Assembly (NCBI GenBank): GCA_028697885.1 | Contig: JAQVER010000016.1 | Coordinates: 1-50,905 of the forward strand | Direction of reading: 5' to 3' | Source of the DNA: Desulfocapsaceae bacterium | GTDB taxonomy: Bacteria; Desulfobacterota; Desulfobulbia; Desulfobulbales; Desulfocapsaceae | Length of the DNA: 50,905 nucleotides | Shown here: piece after piece, positions 9,555 to 18,951 of the stretch | How positions within the stretch are numbered: the first letter of the stretch is position 1 | Layout: each line of letters starts with the position of its first letter | Notes under the pieces: model-generated | The model's input: only the letters and a program-made list of their open reading frames with translations | What the model was told of the DNA's origin: nothing | The model's database searches: none | Translations under genes and position numbers: made by a program

Positions 9555-9784
9555 AAAAGTTTTATATAGTGACAATGTTTGCTTCAGATGTGTGGTAAGT
9601 TGTCTCATGATGTGCAAGAAGTGTAGCAGCCTCTTGCTCAGTATTCAGCTTCATTAATCAATATTCTTTAGAAACTTGAGAGCATTGAATACGTGAACAC
9701 TTCAGGAATACAGATGCAAAAGTCGTTATTGAATTACAAAAGATTGCAGCCTGTACCAGCAATGCCTGCAACAATTTTTATATG

Positions 9785-9817
9785 CCGAAGAAACAGATAT
9801 TTTTTTCTGTTTCTCCG
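9785..9817 (+). promoter_or_regulatory. Stem-loop in the leader of the redox operon
   Basis: AGAAACAGA at 9789-9797 pairs with TCTGTTTCT at 9806-9814 around a T-rich loop, with a further CG pair outside. It lies about 50 bases before the ferredoxin start. The small palindrome GTTTCGAAAC follows soon after. The hairpin is seen directly; a regulatory role is inference. Confidence 0.45.
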
Positions 9818-9865
9818 ACTCGTTTCGAAACACTTTTTCGGTGTATCAAGCATAGGAGGCTCAGA

Positions 9866-10636
9866 ATGAATATCGAGGACTTGGAAAAGGAAAAAAATGA
9901 AGGCATTGAAAACTTGCCTTTACAGGAACGACGCAAATTTCTGCAAATGGGACTTGCCGTAACAGGTGTTTTCCTGGGAGGCTCTGTACTGTCATTGACG
10001 TCAGTATCTCATGCCAGCGATCTGAATACCGATCCGGATATGGATATCCCGGCAGATGATCAGTATCCATATCCCATACATTATGGCATGGTCATGCGCC
10101 AGAATCGTTGTATTGACTGCGAGAGATGCGTAGAGGCCTGCAAACAGACAAACCATGTTCCTGACGGCCATGGCGCCTACAGAACGGCAATCCAGGAACG
10201 CCGCACCACTGAAAACGGCTCAGAAAAACGAGAATTCAGGCCAGTGCTCTGCAACCACTGCAATCGTCCACCATGCGTCCGGGTTTGCCCGACTAAGGCG
10301 ACATATAAAGACCCTGATACCGGCATAGTGGTTATGGATTACAAAAAATGCATTGGTTGCAAGACATGCATGGCAGCCTGTCCCTATAATGCCCGCTATT
10401 TCAATCATGAAAAATATGCCATAGACAAGTGTAATTTCTGCATCGATACCCGGCTGGCCGAAGGTAAAAAAGAAACCGCCTGTGCCGCAGCCTGTCCTGC
10501 CAGGGTACGAATCTTTGGCGATCTGAAAGACAAGTCCACCGAGATCTATCGTTTACTCCATACACCTGATACCAAAATCTGGGTTTTACGTCCCGACACC
10601 GGAGCATTGCCCAATGTTTTTTACATGAATGCATAA
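9866..10636 (+). CDS. Tat-exported 4Fe-4S ferredoxin subunit of a quinone-linked redox complex
   Basis: A 256-residue electron-transfer subunit. An ERRKFLQMGL twin-arginine motif and hydrophobic stretch (residues about 22-47) predict Tat export to the periplasmic side. Four cysteine groups follow: CIDCERCVEAC, CNHCNRPPCVRVC, CIGCKTCMAAC and CNFC...CAAAC, 16 cysteines in all, enough for four [4Fe-4S] clusters. This is the layout of NrfC, DsrO, QrcC and related subunits. I start at 9866, where AGGAGG lies six bases upstream; the frame is open further upstream without a good site. The next genes, a hexaheme cytochrome and an NrfD homologue, make up the rest of the module. DsrO is an alternative name, but no dsr genes are adjacent. 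Confidence 0.88.
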   Translation: MNIEDLEKEKNEGIENLPLQERRKFLQMGLAVTGVFLGGSVLSLTSVSHASDLNTDPDMDIPADDQYPYPIHYGMVMRQNRCIDCERCVEACKQTNHVPDGHGAYRTAIQERRTTENGSEKREFRPVLCNHCNRPPCVRVCPTKATYKDPDTGIVVMDYKKCIGCKTCMAACPYNARYFNHEKYAIDKCNFCIDTRLAEGKKETACAAACPARVRIFGDLKDKSTEIYRLLHTPDTKIWVLRPDTGALPNVFYMNA

Positions 10637-10768
10637 GACAAAACGATACAGGGACTACTGAAGGGAAAGAGATTCCCCCAAAAAAACTTATCGACACCTC
10701 ACATAACATCGTGGGGCAGTCAGCAAGATTCATCCCCGTAATACTCGCCGACTTGTAGGAGAAGATAA

Positions 10769-11464
10769 ATGATGCAAAACAGAATAAAATCAGTTGTGGC
10801 CATCCTGCTGGCAGGATCTTTTTTCCTTGCCACCAATTCTATGGCCGCAGAAGCTTATGACGAAGACAGCTATGGTCCCGAGGCCCCCATCGTCTGGGAT
10901 AAACCTACGAAGGTAACCTTCAGCCATAAGGTACACACCATGGATTCAGGTCTCACATGTGATGCCTGCCATGACGAGCTCTTTACCATGGAAGCCGGAG
11001 CGGCTCTGGCCACTGGCAAAATGACCATGGCCGCCATGGCTGAGGGGAAATTCTGTGGTTCCTGCCATGACGGGAACACGGCCTTTGCCACAAACAGCCA
11101 GTGTTCCTCCTGCCACACGGACGTAAATGAGCTGGTACCGGAAGACCCCATCGTCTGGACTAAACCGGTCAAGGCGGTGCTTTTTTATCATAAGGCTCAC
11201 ACTGAGGACTTTGGCCTGGAATGCGATGCTTGCCATAATGACACGTTTGTCATGCAGAAAGGTGCCGCAGAAAAGGCAGACAATTTCACTATGAAGTCCC
11301 TCTACGAGGGTAAATATTGCGGCAAATGCCATGATGGTTCCACAGCCTTTGCCTCGGACACCCGTTGCAATACCTGTCATATCGGCGTTAAAGGCTATAA
11401 CCGAATGACAGGCAATGATAACGCCCACGAAAAAGATCACAAGGATACTCACGCTGGTCATTAA
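10769..11464 (+). CDS. Hexaheme cytochrome c (duplicated triheme c7-type domain)
   Basis: A 231-residue periplasmic cytochrome with an N-terminal signal sequence (about 1-27, ending SMAAEA). Six CXXCH haem sites are at residues 64, 96, 112, 152, 184 and 200. The protein is an internal duplication: each half reads PIVWxKP...F(S/Y)HKxHT...C(D)ACH...GK(F/Y)CG(S/K)CHDG.TAF...C..CH, the c7-type triheme pattern, with His pairs near 53/56 and 141/144 as likely distal ligands. The C-terminus is His/Asp-rich. AGGAG precedes the start by seven bases. It probably hands electrons between the ferredoxin/NrfD complex and soluble cytochromes. QrcA is also a hexaheme subunit, but the adjacent molybdopterin-like QrcB is missing here. 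Confidence 0.88.
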   Translation: MMQNRIKSVVAILLAGSFFLATNSMAAEAYDEDSYGPEAPIVWDKPTKVTFSHKVHTMDSGLTCDACHDELFTMEAGAALATGKMTMAAMAEGKFCGSCHDGNTAFATNSQCSSCHTDVNELVPEDPIVWTKPVKAVLFYHKAHTEDFGLECDACHNDTFVMQKGAAEKADNFTMKSLYEGKYCGKCHDGSTAFASDTRCNTCHIGVKGYNRMTGNDNAHEKDHKDTHAGH

Positions 11465-11548
11465 GACCCGAATAAAGACTCTATGAGGCTTGATGGCACA
11501 AAATCCTGACACCTCTCGTCGAAGAAAATAAATCTGCAGGAGTAGAAA

Positions 11549-12742
11549 ATGACAAACAAATCACTATCAGCCATATTTGCCGAGACAGCAGAACCACGTC
11601 TGGCAACACCTGGCATGAACAGGGCAACGATCTTTTTTCTGATTGTGACCGTAGCTGGTCTCAGTTGTGGAGTGCTCGCTTTTATTTTCGGTCATCATGT
11701 CATCTACAACAATACCCGTGAAATGCCATGGGGCATGTTGATCTCCACCTACGCCTTCTGGGCCATTACTTCCACCGGTTTATGTATCTATGCCGCCATG
11801 AGCCATGTCTTTGGCGGTACCAGAATGGGGATTATCAGCAACCGTATGGTATGGATGTCAATTATCTGTATCATGGGCGCGTTTGCCACCATCGGAGTTG
11901 AGATTGCCAGCCCCCACAGAATGCTGATTTACAATATCATTTCCCCCAACCCCACCTCTAACATCTGGTGGATGGGAACACTTTACGGTATGGCCGTGGG
12001 TTGCATGATCATTGAATTTGCCGGAATTGTTACCGGACTTGCCCGTGTTGCCCTGATTCTGGGCGTTTTCGGAGCAATTGCCGAGGTTTTGGCTAACAGT
12101 TGTCTTGGCGGCGTCTTTGCCACACTTCCAGCGCGCCCTTACTGGTACGGAGCACAATTACCCATTTACTTTCTCACTGCTGCATTTCTCTCCGGAGCGG
12201 CTGCAACAATCCTTTTCAATGTTCTTGCCTACAAGATCCGAGGGGAAAAAATGAGTCATGCCGTTCATCTTGGTGTAAAAAGTGCTGGCAAGGCCATGAC
12301 GTTGGTCCTTATTCTCTATACTGTCGCCACATTCTGGCGTCTGGTCAGTTTTTATGTGGGGGGACCTGAGCTGGGAAGAACTGCGGCAGATGCCCTGATC
12401 AGCGGCCCTCTCTCTATCAATTTTTGGGTTGTAGAGGTCTGTGTCGGCCTTGTCATTCCCATGATGCTCATAATCCTGTCGCGGCTCGAAAATGTCAACA
12501 TGATGGCCTTTGCCGGATTTCTCGTCCTCGTCGGACAGTTTGTAGCCCGATATGACCTTGTTGTTGCCGGACAGATTGTACCAGAGTTTTTGGGATGGGA
12601 TGAACTTCCTTCCTTTTTCAGCTATGTCCCTTCTATTTTTGAATTCGGGGTCATTGCCGGTGGTATTGGTGTTGTGGCCTTTGGTTTCCTCATGGGTGAG
12701 CGGGTATTCGGTAAGACCTTTACCCAGAAAGAGCATCATTGA
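11549..12742 (+). CDS. NrfD/PsrC-like integral membrane quinol-interacting subunit
   Basis: A 397-residue polytopic membrane protein with about ten hydrophobic helices and the NrfD-family feel (MPWGMLISTYAFWAITSTGLC near residues 55-75, WWMGTLYGM, RPYWYGAQLPIYF). NrfD-type subunits bind menaquinol and couple to a periplasmic ferredoxin. The upstream order ferredoxin-cytochrome-NrfD resembles stripped-down menaquinol:cytochrome c oxidoreductases such as the Cbc-type complexes described in Geobacter. I therefore infer electron flow between the quinone pool and periplasmic haems. A site CAGGAGTAGAAA precedes the ATG. A strong bidirectional terminator follows the stop. Confidence 0.87.
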   Translation: MTNKSLSAIFAETAEPRLATPGMNRATIFFLIVTVAGLSCGVLAFIFGHHVIYNNTREMPWGMLISTYAFWAITSTGLCIYAAMSHVFGGTRMGIISNRMVWMSIICIMGAFATIGVEIASPHRMLIYNIISPNPTSNIWWMGTLYGMAVGCMIIEFAGIVTGLARVALILGVFGAIAEVLANSCLGGVFATLPARPYWYGAQLPIYFLTAAFLSGAAATILFNVLAYKIRGEKMSHAVHLGVKSAGKAMTLVLILYTVATFWRLVSFYVGGPELGRTAADALISGPLSINFWVVEVCVGLVIPMMLIILSRLENVNMMAFAGFLVLVGQFVARYDLVVAGQIVPEFLGWDELPSFFSYVPSIFEFGVIAGGIGVVAFGFLMGERVFGKTFTQKEHH

Positions 12743-12760
12743 TTCAAAATCAATTCATCA

Positions 12761-12804
12761 TTTCATAAAAAAAGCCGCTCAGATGAGCGGCTTTTTTTAT
12801 GAAA
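12761..12804. terminator. Bidirectional intrinsic terminator between the redox operon and murA
   Basis: A 20-bp perfect stem (12761-12780 with 12785-12804) around the loop AGAT. The core is AAAAAAAGCCGCTC/GAGCGGCTTTTTTT, so a T-tract follows the GC core on both strands. It sits between convergent genes and can end both transcripts. Confidence 0.93.
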
Positions 12805-12830
12805 TCTTTAAAGGTCCCTTCTTTCTAAAC

Positions 12831-14099
12831 TTATTCCTGTTCTTTCCAGACCGTAGCTCCCAAGGCTGTGAGTTTTTCGACCATCTGCTCATAACCTCGT
12901 TCCAGATGATAAATGCGGGAAATCTCAGTTCTACCCTTTGCGGCAAGACCTGCTATCACCAGGGAAGAACTTGCCCGCAGATCAGTTGCCATTACCGGCG
13001 CGCCATAAAATCCAGTTCTGCCCACCCCTTTGACCACAGCCATATGACCATCTATGGCAATATCCGCCCCCATCCGGTGTAACTCCGCCACATGCATAAA
13101 TCTGTTTTCAAAGATCGTTTCATGAACTATCGACACCCCATCACTCATAGCCATCAGGGCCATAAACTGGGCCTGTAAATCTGTTGGATAGCCAGGATAG
13201 GGCATTGTTTTAATATCAACACACTTTATTTTCTGTCTTCCAGTGGCATCCAAGGTAATCGTATTCCCAAGCTCTTTTATTTCCATACCAGCAACCCGTA
13301 ACTTGTCCAGCAAGGAGGGAAGATGTGCAGGATTACAATCGGTCACTGTCACTTCTCCTCCAGTGGCGGCAACTGCAATCAGATAGGTTCCAGCCTCGAT
13401 CCGGTCGGGGATAATCTCACTTTCAGAGGCATACAGCCTTTCAACTCCGTGAATGGTCAGCCTGTCCGTACCACGCCCTTCAATCTCTGCACCCATGACC
13501 GTCAACATATCGACAAGATTGCCGATCTCGGGCTCCCTCGCCGCATTCTTAATGATCGTTGTTCCTTGCGCAAGCGCTGCACCCATGAGCAGATTTTCAG
13601 TGCCGGTAACCGATGGGACATCAAAAAAGATGGTACTCCCCTGCATCCGTCCGTCAATCTCCGCATCAACATACCCCTGCTCCAGACGGCAAGTCACTCC
13701 TAACTGCTCAAACCCCTTGATATGAAAATCAATAGGCCTGGCTCCAATGGCACAACCTCCGGGCAGAGAGACCTTAGCCTTGCCAAGACGGGCCAGAAGC
13801 GGACCTAAGACCAGAACCGATGCCCGCATGGTTTTTACCAAATCATAGGAGGCCTCGGAATAAGTAAGATTGGTGGAATCAATTCTCAGGGTTGTCCCAT
13901 GTCTTTCCCAGGTAATTCCCAAGGATTCAAGCAGACGAAGAATCGTCCGGGTATCACGCAGGTCGGGAACATTGTTCAGTGTATGAATTCCCTCTGCCAA
14001 GAGGGTGGCAGCAATCAGCGGCAGGGCAGCATTCTTGGCACCACTGATCCGTACCGTACCGTACAAGGGCTTACCGCCTTCAATAATAAGTTTTTCCAT
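12831..14099 (-). CDS. murA: UDP-N-acetylglucosamine 1-carboxyvinyltransferase
   Basis: MurA transfers enolpyruvate from PEP to UDP-GlcNAc, the committed step of peptidoglycan synthesis. The 422 residues match the family length. Visible landmarks: [20 protein letters not shown] at the N-terminus, the catalytic Cys116 in [11 protein letters not shown] (so fosfomycin-sensitive type, not Asp-substituted), and [17 protein letters not shown] lies about 12 bases upstream of the ATG. It is the last gene of the minus-strand housekeeping block and ends at the shared terminator. Confidence 0.97.
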   Translation of the reverse strand: MEKLIIEGGKPLYGTVRISGAKNAALPLIAATLLAEGIHTLNNVPDLRDTRTILRLLESLGITWERHGTTLRIDSTNLTYSEASYDLVKTMRASVLVLGPLLARLGKAKVSLPGGCAIGARPIDFHIKGFEQLGVTCRLEQGYVDAEIDGRMQGSTIFFDVPSVTGTENLLMGAALAQGTTIIKNAAREPEIGNLVDMLTVMGAEIEGRGTDRLTIHGVERLYASESEIIPDRIEAGTYLIAVAATGGEVTVTDCNPAHLPSLLDKLRVAGMEIKELGNTITLDATGRQKIKCVDIKTMPYPGYPTDLQAQFMALMAMSDGVSIVHETIFENRFMHVAELHRMGADIAIDGHMAVVKGVGRTGFYGAPVMATDLRASSSLVIAGLAAKGRTEISRIYHLERGYEQMVEKLTALGATVWKEQE

Positions 14100-14254
14100 T
14101 TACCTGTTCATCTCCTTCTTGGAAGCCGTTACCAAATAAGCATTTCGTTGTTAGTCATTCCCTTACAGCTCCTTACGCACAGCATGCAGGCTCAAGAGTC
14201 GCTCGTTCCAAGGACGGATAAAGAGTGTGACTCTGGTCACGGCATATTCAAATG

Positions 14255-15154
14255 TTACAGTTGTTCTTGAACAAGGGGATGTTTCACCATCTTGGCACGC
14301 AAGACTCTGTCCCGGCCACTATAATCCTGGAGCAGTTCAACCCGTTCAAATATTTTTTCACCAGATTCATGAGTAGTATTAAAAAGCTGAATCACTGCCT
14401 GCCCCTGATCCGCACCAATCTCCATAAAAAATTCACCACCTGGTCTCAACACTTGAGGCAAGGTCTTTCGTATCCTCCTAATAATATCCAGACCACATAT
14501 TCCACCGTCAAGCGCCAGAGATGGCTCATAACGCATCACCTCCGGTTGTAATCCATCCTGCAGCTCTTGTCTGCTCACATAGGGAGGGTTGGAAACCACC
14601 AGTGAGAAATGAGGCCGGAAGGAAAACGCGCTGAGCAGATCGGCCTGCACGAGGGAAAGAAGATCAGCAACCTGATGCCTTCTCGCATTCTGGCGGGCGA
14701 TCTGTAAGGCTGGAGCAGAAAGATCAACCGCTGTCACCGGTCGCCCCATTTCCAGGGCAAGAATAATACCAATAACGCCACTGCCGCAGCAAAGATCCAG
14801 GATAGGACCTGGTTGCCATTTTCCATTCCTGACTACAGCAAGGACCGTCTCCAGAAGAAACTCTGTCTCTGGCCTGGGAATAAGAACAGCAGGAGTGACG
14901 AAGAAAGGAAGCGACCAGAACTCTCTTTCGCCGAGGATATAGGCAGAGGGCTCATGTGCTGCCCGACGATCAAGAAGAGAGCGAAATTGCTGTTCCTGAC
15001 GATCATCCACCTCATCTGTTGCCGCCAGGAACAGCCCAGCCCTGTTTTTTCCAAGACAAAAGCCCAAAAGCAGTTCAACCTCAAGGGCAGCTTGCTCAAT
15101 ACCTGTCGATTCAAGCTGCTTTACTCCGAAATGAACGAGATCAAGGACATGCAT
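14255..15154 (-). CDS. prmC: Peptide chain release factor N5-glutamine methyltransferase
   Basis: PrmC (HemK) methylates the glutamine of the GGQ motif in release factors using SAM. The 299-residue protein has the helical N-terminal domain (about 1-85), the SAM motif DLCCGSGVIGIILAL and the substrate-binding NPPYV motif in LVVSNPPYVS. It lies just downstream of prfA on the same strand, the classical arrangement with its substrate. No clear Shine-Dalgarno sequence precedes the ATG at 15154. Confidence 0.95.
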   Translation of the reverse strand: MHVLDLVHFGVKQLESTGIEQAALEVELLLGFCLGKNRAGLFLAATDEVDDRQEQQFRSLLDRRAAHEPSAYILGEREFWSLPFFVTPAVLIPRPETEFLLETVLAVVRNGKWQPGPILDLCCGSGVIGIILALEMGRPVTAVDLSAPALQIARQNARRHQVADLLSLVQADLLSAFSFRPHFSLVVSNPPYVSRQELQDGLQPEVMRYEPSLALDGGICGLDIIRRIRKTLPQVLRPGGEFFMEIGADQGQAVIQLFNTTHESGEKIFERVELLQDYSGRDRVLRAKMVKHPLVQEQL

Positions 15155-15314
15155 GGAAAAGAAAATGGGAAAACAGAGAAAAATCCATCAAAAAGAATAT
15201 TTCGCGACAACCGCACAGGGAAAGCATCAACAAACAATCTGCCGTTTTCCATTTTTTCCAAAACTAACCTTTACGGCTATTACCGCCATTTTCAGGTTAA
15301 TATCAGAGAACAGG

Positions 15315-16382
15315 CTACTCAATTTCTTTTAATTTTTCCGCCTGATCATGGCTGATCAAGGGATCAATAACCTCATCCAACTTCCCATCCATAATCGAAT
15401 CGAGACGATACAAGGTCAGATTAATTCGATGGTCGGTGAGACGGCCTTGGGGGAAATTATAGGTTCGAATGCGTTCGCTGCGATCACCGCTGCCAACCTG
15501 ACTTTTACGATCCTGTGAGATCTTGTCATGATGCTCCTGCTGCACGCGGTCAAACAATCTGGCCCGTAATACTGTTAAAGCCTTGGCCTTATTTTTATGC
15601 TGAGACTTTTCATCCTGACAGATGACCACAAGCCCTGTAGGCAAGTGGGTCACCCGCACCGCAGAATCAGTAGTATTAACACTCTGCCCACCAGGTCCTG
15701 AGGAACGAAAGACATCAAACTTCAACTCATTCATCTTAATATCCACCTCAACCTCATCGGCTTCAGGCAAGATGGCGACAGTCACTGCCGAGGTATGAAT
15801 ACGTCCCTGGGTCTCTGTCTCAGGAACCCGTTGCACCCGATGCGTACCGCTCTCATACTTCATTCTGGAATAGACCTGCTCTCCGCTGATCAGGGCAATA
15901 ATCTCTTTAAACCCCCCTGTCCCCAAAGGACTGGAGGCCATCACCTCAATCTTCCATCCTTGAGACTCAGCAAATCGAGAATACATCCGATAGAGATCAC
16001 CAACAAAAAGCGCTGCTTCATCACCACCGGTTCCGGCACGAATCTCCAGAAAAGTATTGCGCTCATCATTAGGATCTTTTGGCAGCAGCAGGAGACGAAT
16101 CTCGTTTTGCAGAGCATCTTCTTTTTCTTTCAGCTCCTCAATCTCTGCCTTGGCCAGCTCCTGAATTTCCTCGTCTTCCTCCCCCTGAAGAAGTTGTCGA
16201 TTACTCTCAATATCCAGTTCAGCCTGTCGATACTGGGAATATAGAGTAAACAGCTTAACCATGTGCGCATGTTCTCTGGCCACTTTTTGATAGGCCTTCT
16301 GATCATTCATGAGCGAGGGATCAGAAAGTCTGCCTTCAAGATGCGCAACCTTTTCTTGCAGATCGTCAAACTTATCAAACAT
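15315..16382 (-). CDS. prfA: Peptide chain release factor 1
   Basis: RF1 recognises UAA and UAG and triggers peptide release. The protein contains the universal GGQ motif in [17 protein letters not shown] and the surrounding [14 protein letters not shown] segment. From the ATG at 16382 it is 355 residues ([11 protein letters not shown]), the usual RF1 length; a TTG three codons upstream is also in frame. No good ribosome site is visible on the coding strand. An intrinsic terminator separates it from rpmE upstream, so it may have its own promoter or depend on read-through. Confidence 0.96.
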   Translation of the reverse strand: MFDKFDDLQEKVAHLEGRLSDPSLMNDQKAYQKVAREHAHMVKLFTLYSQYRQAELDIESNRQLLQGEEDEEIQELAKAEIEELKEKEDALQNEIRLLLLPKDPNDERNTFLEIRAGTGGDEAALFVGDLYRMYSRFAESQGWKIEVMASSPLGTGGFKEIIALISGEQVYSRMKYESGTHRVQRVPETETQGRIHTSAVTVAILPEADEVEVDIKMNELKFDVFRSSGPGGQSVNTTDSAVRVTHLPTGLVVICQDEKSQHKNKAKALTVLRARLFDRVQQEHHDKISQDRKSQVGSGDRSERIRTYNFPQGRLTDHRINLTLYRLDSIMDGKLDEVIDPLISHDQAEKLKEIE

Positions 16383-16421
16383 TGAATTCAAGCGGGAGGA
16401 GAAGTACTAGGTGAAAAAACA

Positions 16422-16456
16422 AAAAGTCCACAGCAATGTTACCCATTGCTGTGGAC
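16422..16456 (-). terminator. Intrinsic terminator downstream of rpmE
   Basis: GTCCACAGCAATG at 16426-16438 pairs perfectly over 13 bp with CATTGCTGTGGAC at 16444-16456, loop TTACC. On the minus strand the stem is followed by TTTTTG and TTTTTT. It lies between rpmE and prfA and would terminate or attenuate the rpmE transcript. Confidence 0.88.
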
Positions 16457-16494
16457 CTGAAATAGCTACAGATTACAGAAAGAATACGCCGTAA

Positions 16495-16713
16495 TCAAGA
16501 CTTTTTGCTTTCGAAATGTTTTGCATACCGCTTATTGAATTTATCGATACGTCCTGCAGTATCAAGGACTTTCTGTTTACCGGTAAAGAAGGGATGACAA
16601 GCGGCACAAATTTCAACCTTCATTTCAGGCAGAACCGAACCAATCTCTACTTCACTCCCACAGGCGCAAACTGCTTTTATTGTATGATATTCTGGATGGA
16701 TATCTTTCTTCAT
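16495..16713 (-). CDS. rpmE: Ribosomal protein bL31 (zinc-binding form)
   Basis: A 72-residue 50S subunit protein. It has the zinc ligands Cys16, Cys18, Cys36 and Cys39 (VCACGS and [13 protein letters not shown]) and the C-terminal family signature [13 protein letters not shown]. This is the zinc-containing C+ form, not the zinc-free paralogue used in zinc starvation. GGAGG and AAGGA lie before the ATG. It follows rho on the same strand but is separated from it by a terminator. Confidence 0.96.
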   Translation of the reverse strand: MKKDIHPEYHTIKAVCACGSEVEIGSVLPEMKVEICAACHPFFTGKQKVLDTAGRIDKFNKRYAKHFESKKS

Positions 16714-17032
16714 AATTCCTTGTCCTCCGAAACAGACTCGAGACTGTTCAGGTTATATTTATAACGCTCTCAAGCGCTCCATTTACATCTACACTTTCCA
16801 TTTAAGACAGACTGCCACTCTATTACAAATAGAGAAGTTAATATAATAAACAAGTCAGAAATTACAACAAAAAAAGCTTATATGTTTTAACTATAAGCAT
16901 TGAGTTATCACTTATTTCAAAAAATAATAATCACCAAAAAATCTCAAACAAAATACCGGAATTTTTTTCAGTACAGGGTTCAAGCATGAGGACTTGCACA
17001 CTGAATCCTTACTGTTACCCATGAGAACGAAA
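16714..17032. other. Intergenic region between rho and rpmE
   Basis: A 319-base AT-rich gap with the probable rho terminator at 16869-16898 and, downstream of it on the minus strand, room for the rpmE promoter. No coding sequence is supported. Confidence 0.5.
16869..16898 (-). terminator. Intrinsic terminator downstream of rho
   Basis: GCTTATA at 16876-16882 pairs with TATAAGC at 16892-16898 around a nine-base loop. On the minus strand the stem is followed by a run of seven T. The stem is short and AT-rich, so strength is uncertain. Confidence 0.6.
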
Positions 17033-18283
17033 TCAGCTATTCATGGATTCAAAAAATTCTTTATTCGTCTTATGATGTTTCATCTTGCCAAGAAGGAACT
17101 CTACTCCATCAGCAGGATTCATGGAACTCAAGAGTTTACGCAGAATCCACACCCGGTTGAGCGTATCCGCATCCATCAACAGATCTTCCTTACGGGTACC
17201 TGAACGCTTGACATCAATGGCAGGAAAAATCCTCTTCTCAGCCATCTTTCTGTCAAGAACCAGTTCCATGTTCCCTGTTCCTTTAAACTCTTCAAAGATA
17301 ACTTCATCCATCCGACTTCCGGTTTCAACAAGGGCCGATGCAATGATAGTCAGACTTCCACCCTCCTCTATATTTCTGGCGGCTCCAAAAAATCGTTTTG
17401 GTTTCTGCAAGGCATTAGCTTCCACCCCGCCAGAAAGAATCTTACCGCTGGAAGGAGTCACAGTATTATAGGCACGAGCCAGCCTGGTGATACTATCAAG
17501 CAAAATAACCACATCCTTCTTATGCTCTACCAGACGTATAGCCTTCTCAAGAACCATTTCAGCCACTTGGATATGACGCTGAGGCGGCTCATCGAAAGTT
17601 GAGCTGACAACCTCGGCCGCCAGAACTGATCGAGCCATCTCTGTGACTTCTTCCGGTCGCTCGTCAATAAGCAGAACGATCAGATAAACATCAGGATGAT
17701 TTTTTACAATGGAATTTGCAATTTTCTGCATCAAAACGGTTTTTCCAGTCCGTGGAGGCGCAACAATCAGGCCACGCTGCCCTTTACCTATGGGGGCCAT
17801 CATATCTATAAGGCGCATGGAATAATTATCAGGCTGCCATTCAAGGTTTAATTTTTCATCGGGATGCAATGGTGTCAGATTGGCAAAAAGGGTCTTGGTC
17901 TTTGCCGCTTCAGGTGGATCAAAGTTGACACTCTCAACTTTCAACAGAGCAAAATAGCGTTCTCCTTCCTTGGGCGCACGAACCAAACCCTCGATAGTAT
18001 CACCTGTACGCAGATTCAAACGCCGGATCTGGGACGGAGAGACATAGATATCATCAGGTCCTGGCAGGTAATTATAATCAGGTGCCCTGAGAAATCCAAA
18101 ACCATCCGGCAGAATCTCCAGTACACCGCCGCCACGAAGCTTTCCATCTTCATCCGCCTGGGCCTGTAAAATAGCAAAAATCAGTTCCTGCTTCCGCAAA
18201 GAACTCACACCCTCAATCTTTAAATTTCGACCAAGTTTTACCAACTCGTCAATTTTCTTCAGCTTTAATTCCGCCAGATTCAT
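17033..18283 (-). CDS. rho: Transcription termination factor Rho
   Basis: The hexameric RNA helicase that terminates transcription at C-rich unstructured RNA. The 416-residue protein has the Rho_N helical domain (1-45), the cold-shock-like primary RNA site ([14 protein letters not shown], about 53-66), Walker A in [10 protein letters not shown] (about 175-184), Walker B in [10 protein letters not shown], the Q/R-loop region GGVEANAL, and the C-terminal RKEDLLMD. Length and motifs are canonical with no insertion. AGGAG lies ten bases before the ATG. A 668-base non-coding stretch precedes the gene. Confidence 0.97.
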   Translation of the reverse strand: MNLAELKLKKIDELVKLGRNLKIEGVSSLRKQELIFAILQAQADEDGKLRGGGVLEILPDGFGFLRAPDYNYLPGPDDIYVSPSQIRRLNLRTGDTIEGLVRAPKEGERYFALLKVESVNFDPPEAAKTKTLFANLTPLHPDEKLNLEWQPDNYSMRLIDMMAPIGKGQRGLIVAPPRTGKTVLMQKIANSIVKNHPDVYLIVLLIDERPEEVTEMARSVLAAEVVSSTFDEPPQRHIQVAEMVLEKAIRLVEHKKDVVILLDSITRLARAYNTVTPSSGKILSGGVEANALQKPKRFFGAARNIEEGGSLTIIASALVETGSRMDEVIFEEFKGTGNMELVLDRKMAEKRIFPAIDVKRSGTRKEDLLMDADTLNRVWILRKLLSSMNPADGVEFLLGKMKHHKTNKEFFESMNS

Positions 18284-18951
18284 TAAACTTTTTCTCCTAT
18301 GATGGCTATTGGCAGGGCTATTGGCAGGACAAGATTACAACAAACAATTCCTGTTAAATATTCAGTGAAGCAGTGTAAAAAAACTACCCAAGGGACTGAC
18401 AATTGCGCACAACATGCCTAATAACATAGACAATAGCACAAGAACAATCAGCAGCATCCGAAAAACACCTCAGATCGCCAAGGAATAGCATCCCTGAAAA
18501 CAAAACTTGAATATAAAACTGTTAAAATGAGTGCGTTTTTAGGCCTTGGACAAATCACAGACTAAATGAACGCTCACTCGTAGGAAATAACTAAAATCAA
18601 ACTGAGTAATCACGTTGGATCGCGAATCAGCACAACAGGTTATATCCAGACACTTTTTTAAGAAGATGATCAGATATGAAGTATATTATATTTCTTAGTA
18701 TTTATGCTCTAAGGGGTGGGGCAGAGATAAGATTTATTATGAAATAATTATTTTGAAGACTTTCAATTTCCTTGCTCACAGTCCAACTAATCACTAGAAG
18801 CTGACCTGTAAGTATGTATAGTACTCAGTATTTTAAGCAGATCGGTCAAAGGTAGGATTTTCTCTCTGATGATTTTGAATATATACGTACTTCAAAAAAC
18901 CATGTCAACCTTTTTCATTAATTAAAGCCACTATGAGAGAAAAAAAACCAT
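18284..18951. other. Long non-coding stretch upstream of rho
   Basis: A 668-base gap between the end of coaE and the start of rho, by far the largest break inside the housekeeping block. It is AT-rich and has no supported coding frame on either strand. It most likely contains the rho promoter and a long leader; rho autoregulates through its leader in E. coli. I see no strong hairpin that proves this here. Confidence 0.5.

Larger units (their letters stand above)
9171..9865. other. Long AT-rich intergenic region upstream of the redox operon
   Basis: About 695 bases between the divergent pentapeptide gene and the ferredoxin gene. It contains an interrupted palindrome at 9360-9381 (AAAGG/CCTTT around GAATTAATTC), the long perfect inverted repeat at 9501-9554, and a hairpin near 9785-9817. 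A 108-codon open frame at 9225-9551 runs through the inverted repeat and has no ribosome site, so I do not call it a gene. Confidence 0.6.

Noticed and set aside
9866..11464. Naming the ferredoxin and cytochrome DsrO and DsrJ.
   Set aside because: DsrJ is a triheme protein while this cytochrome has six haem sites in two repeats, and no other dsr genes are adjacent.
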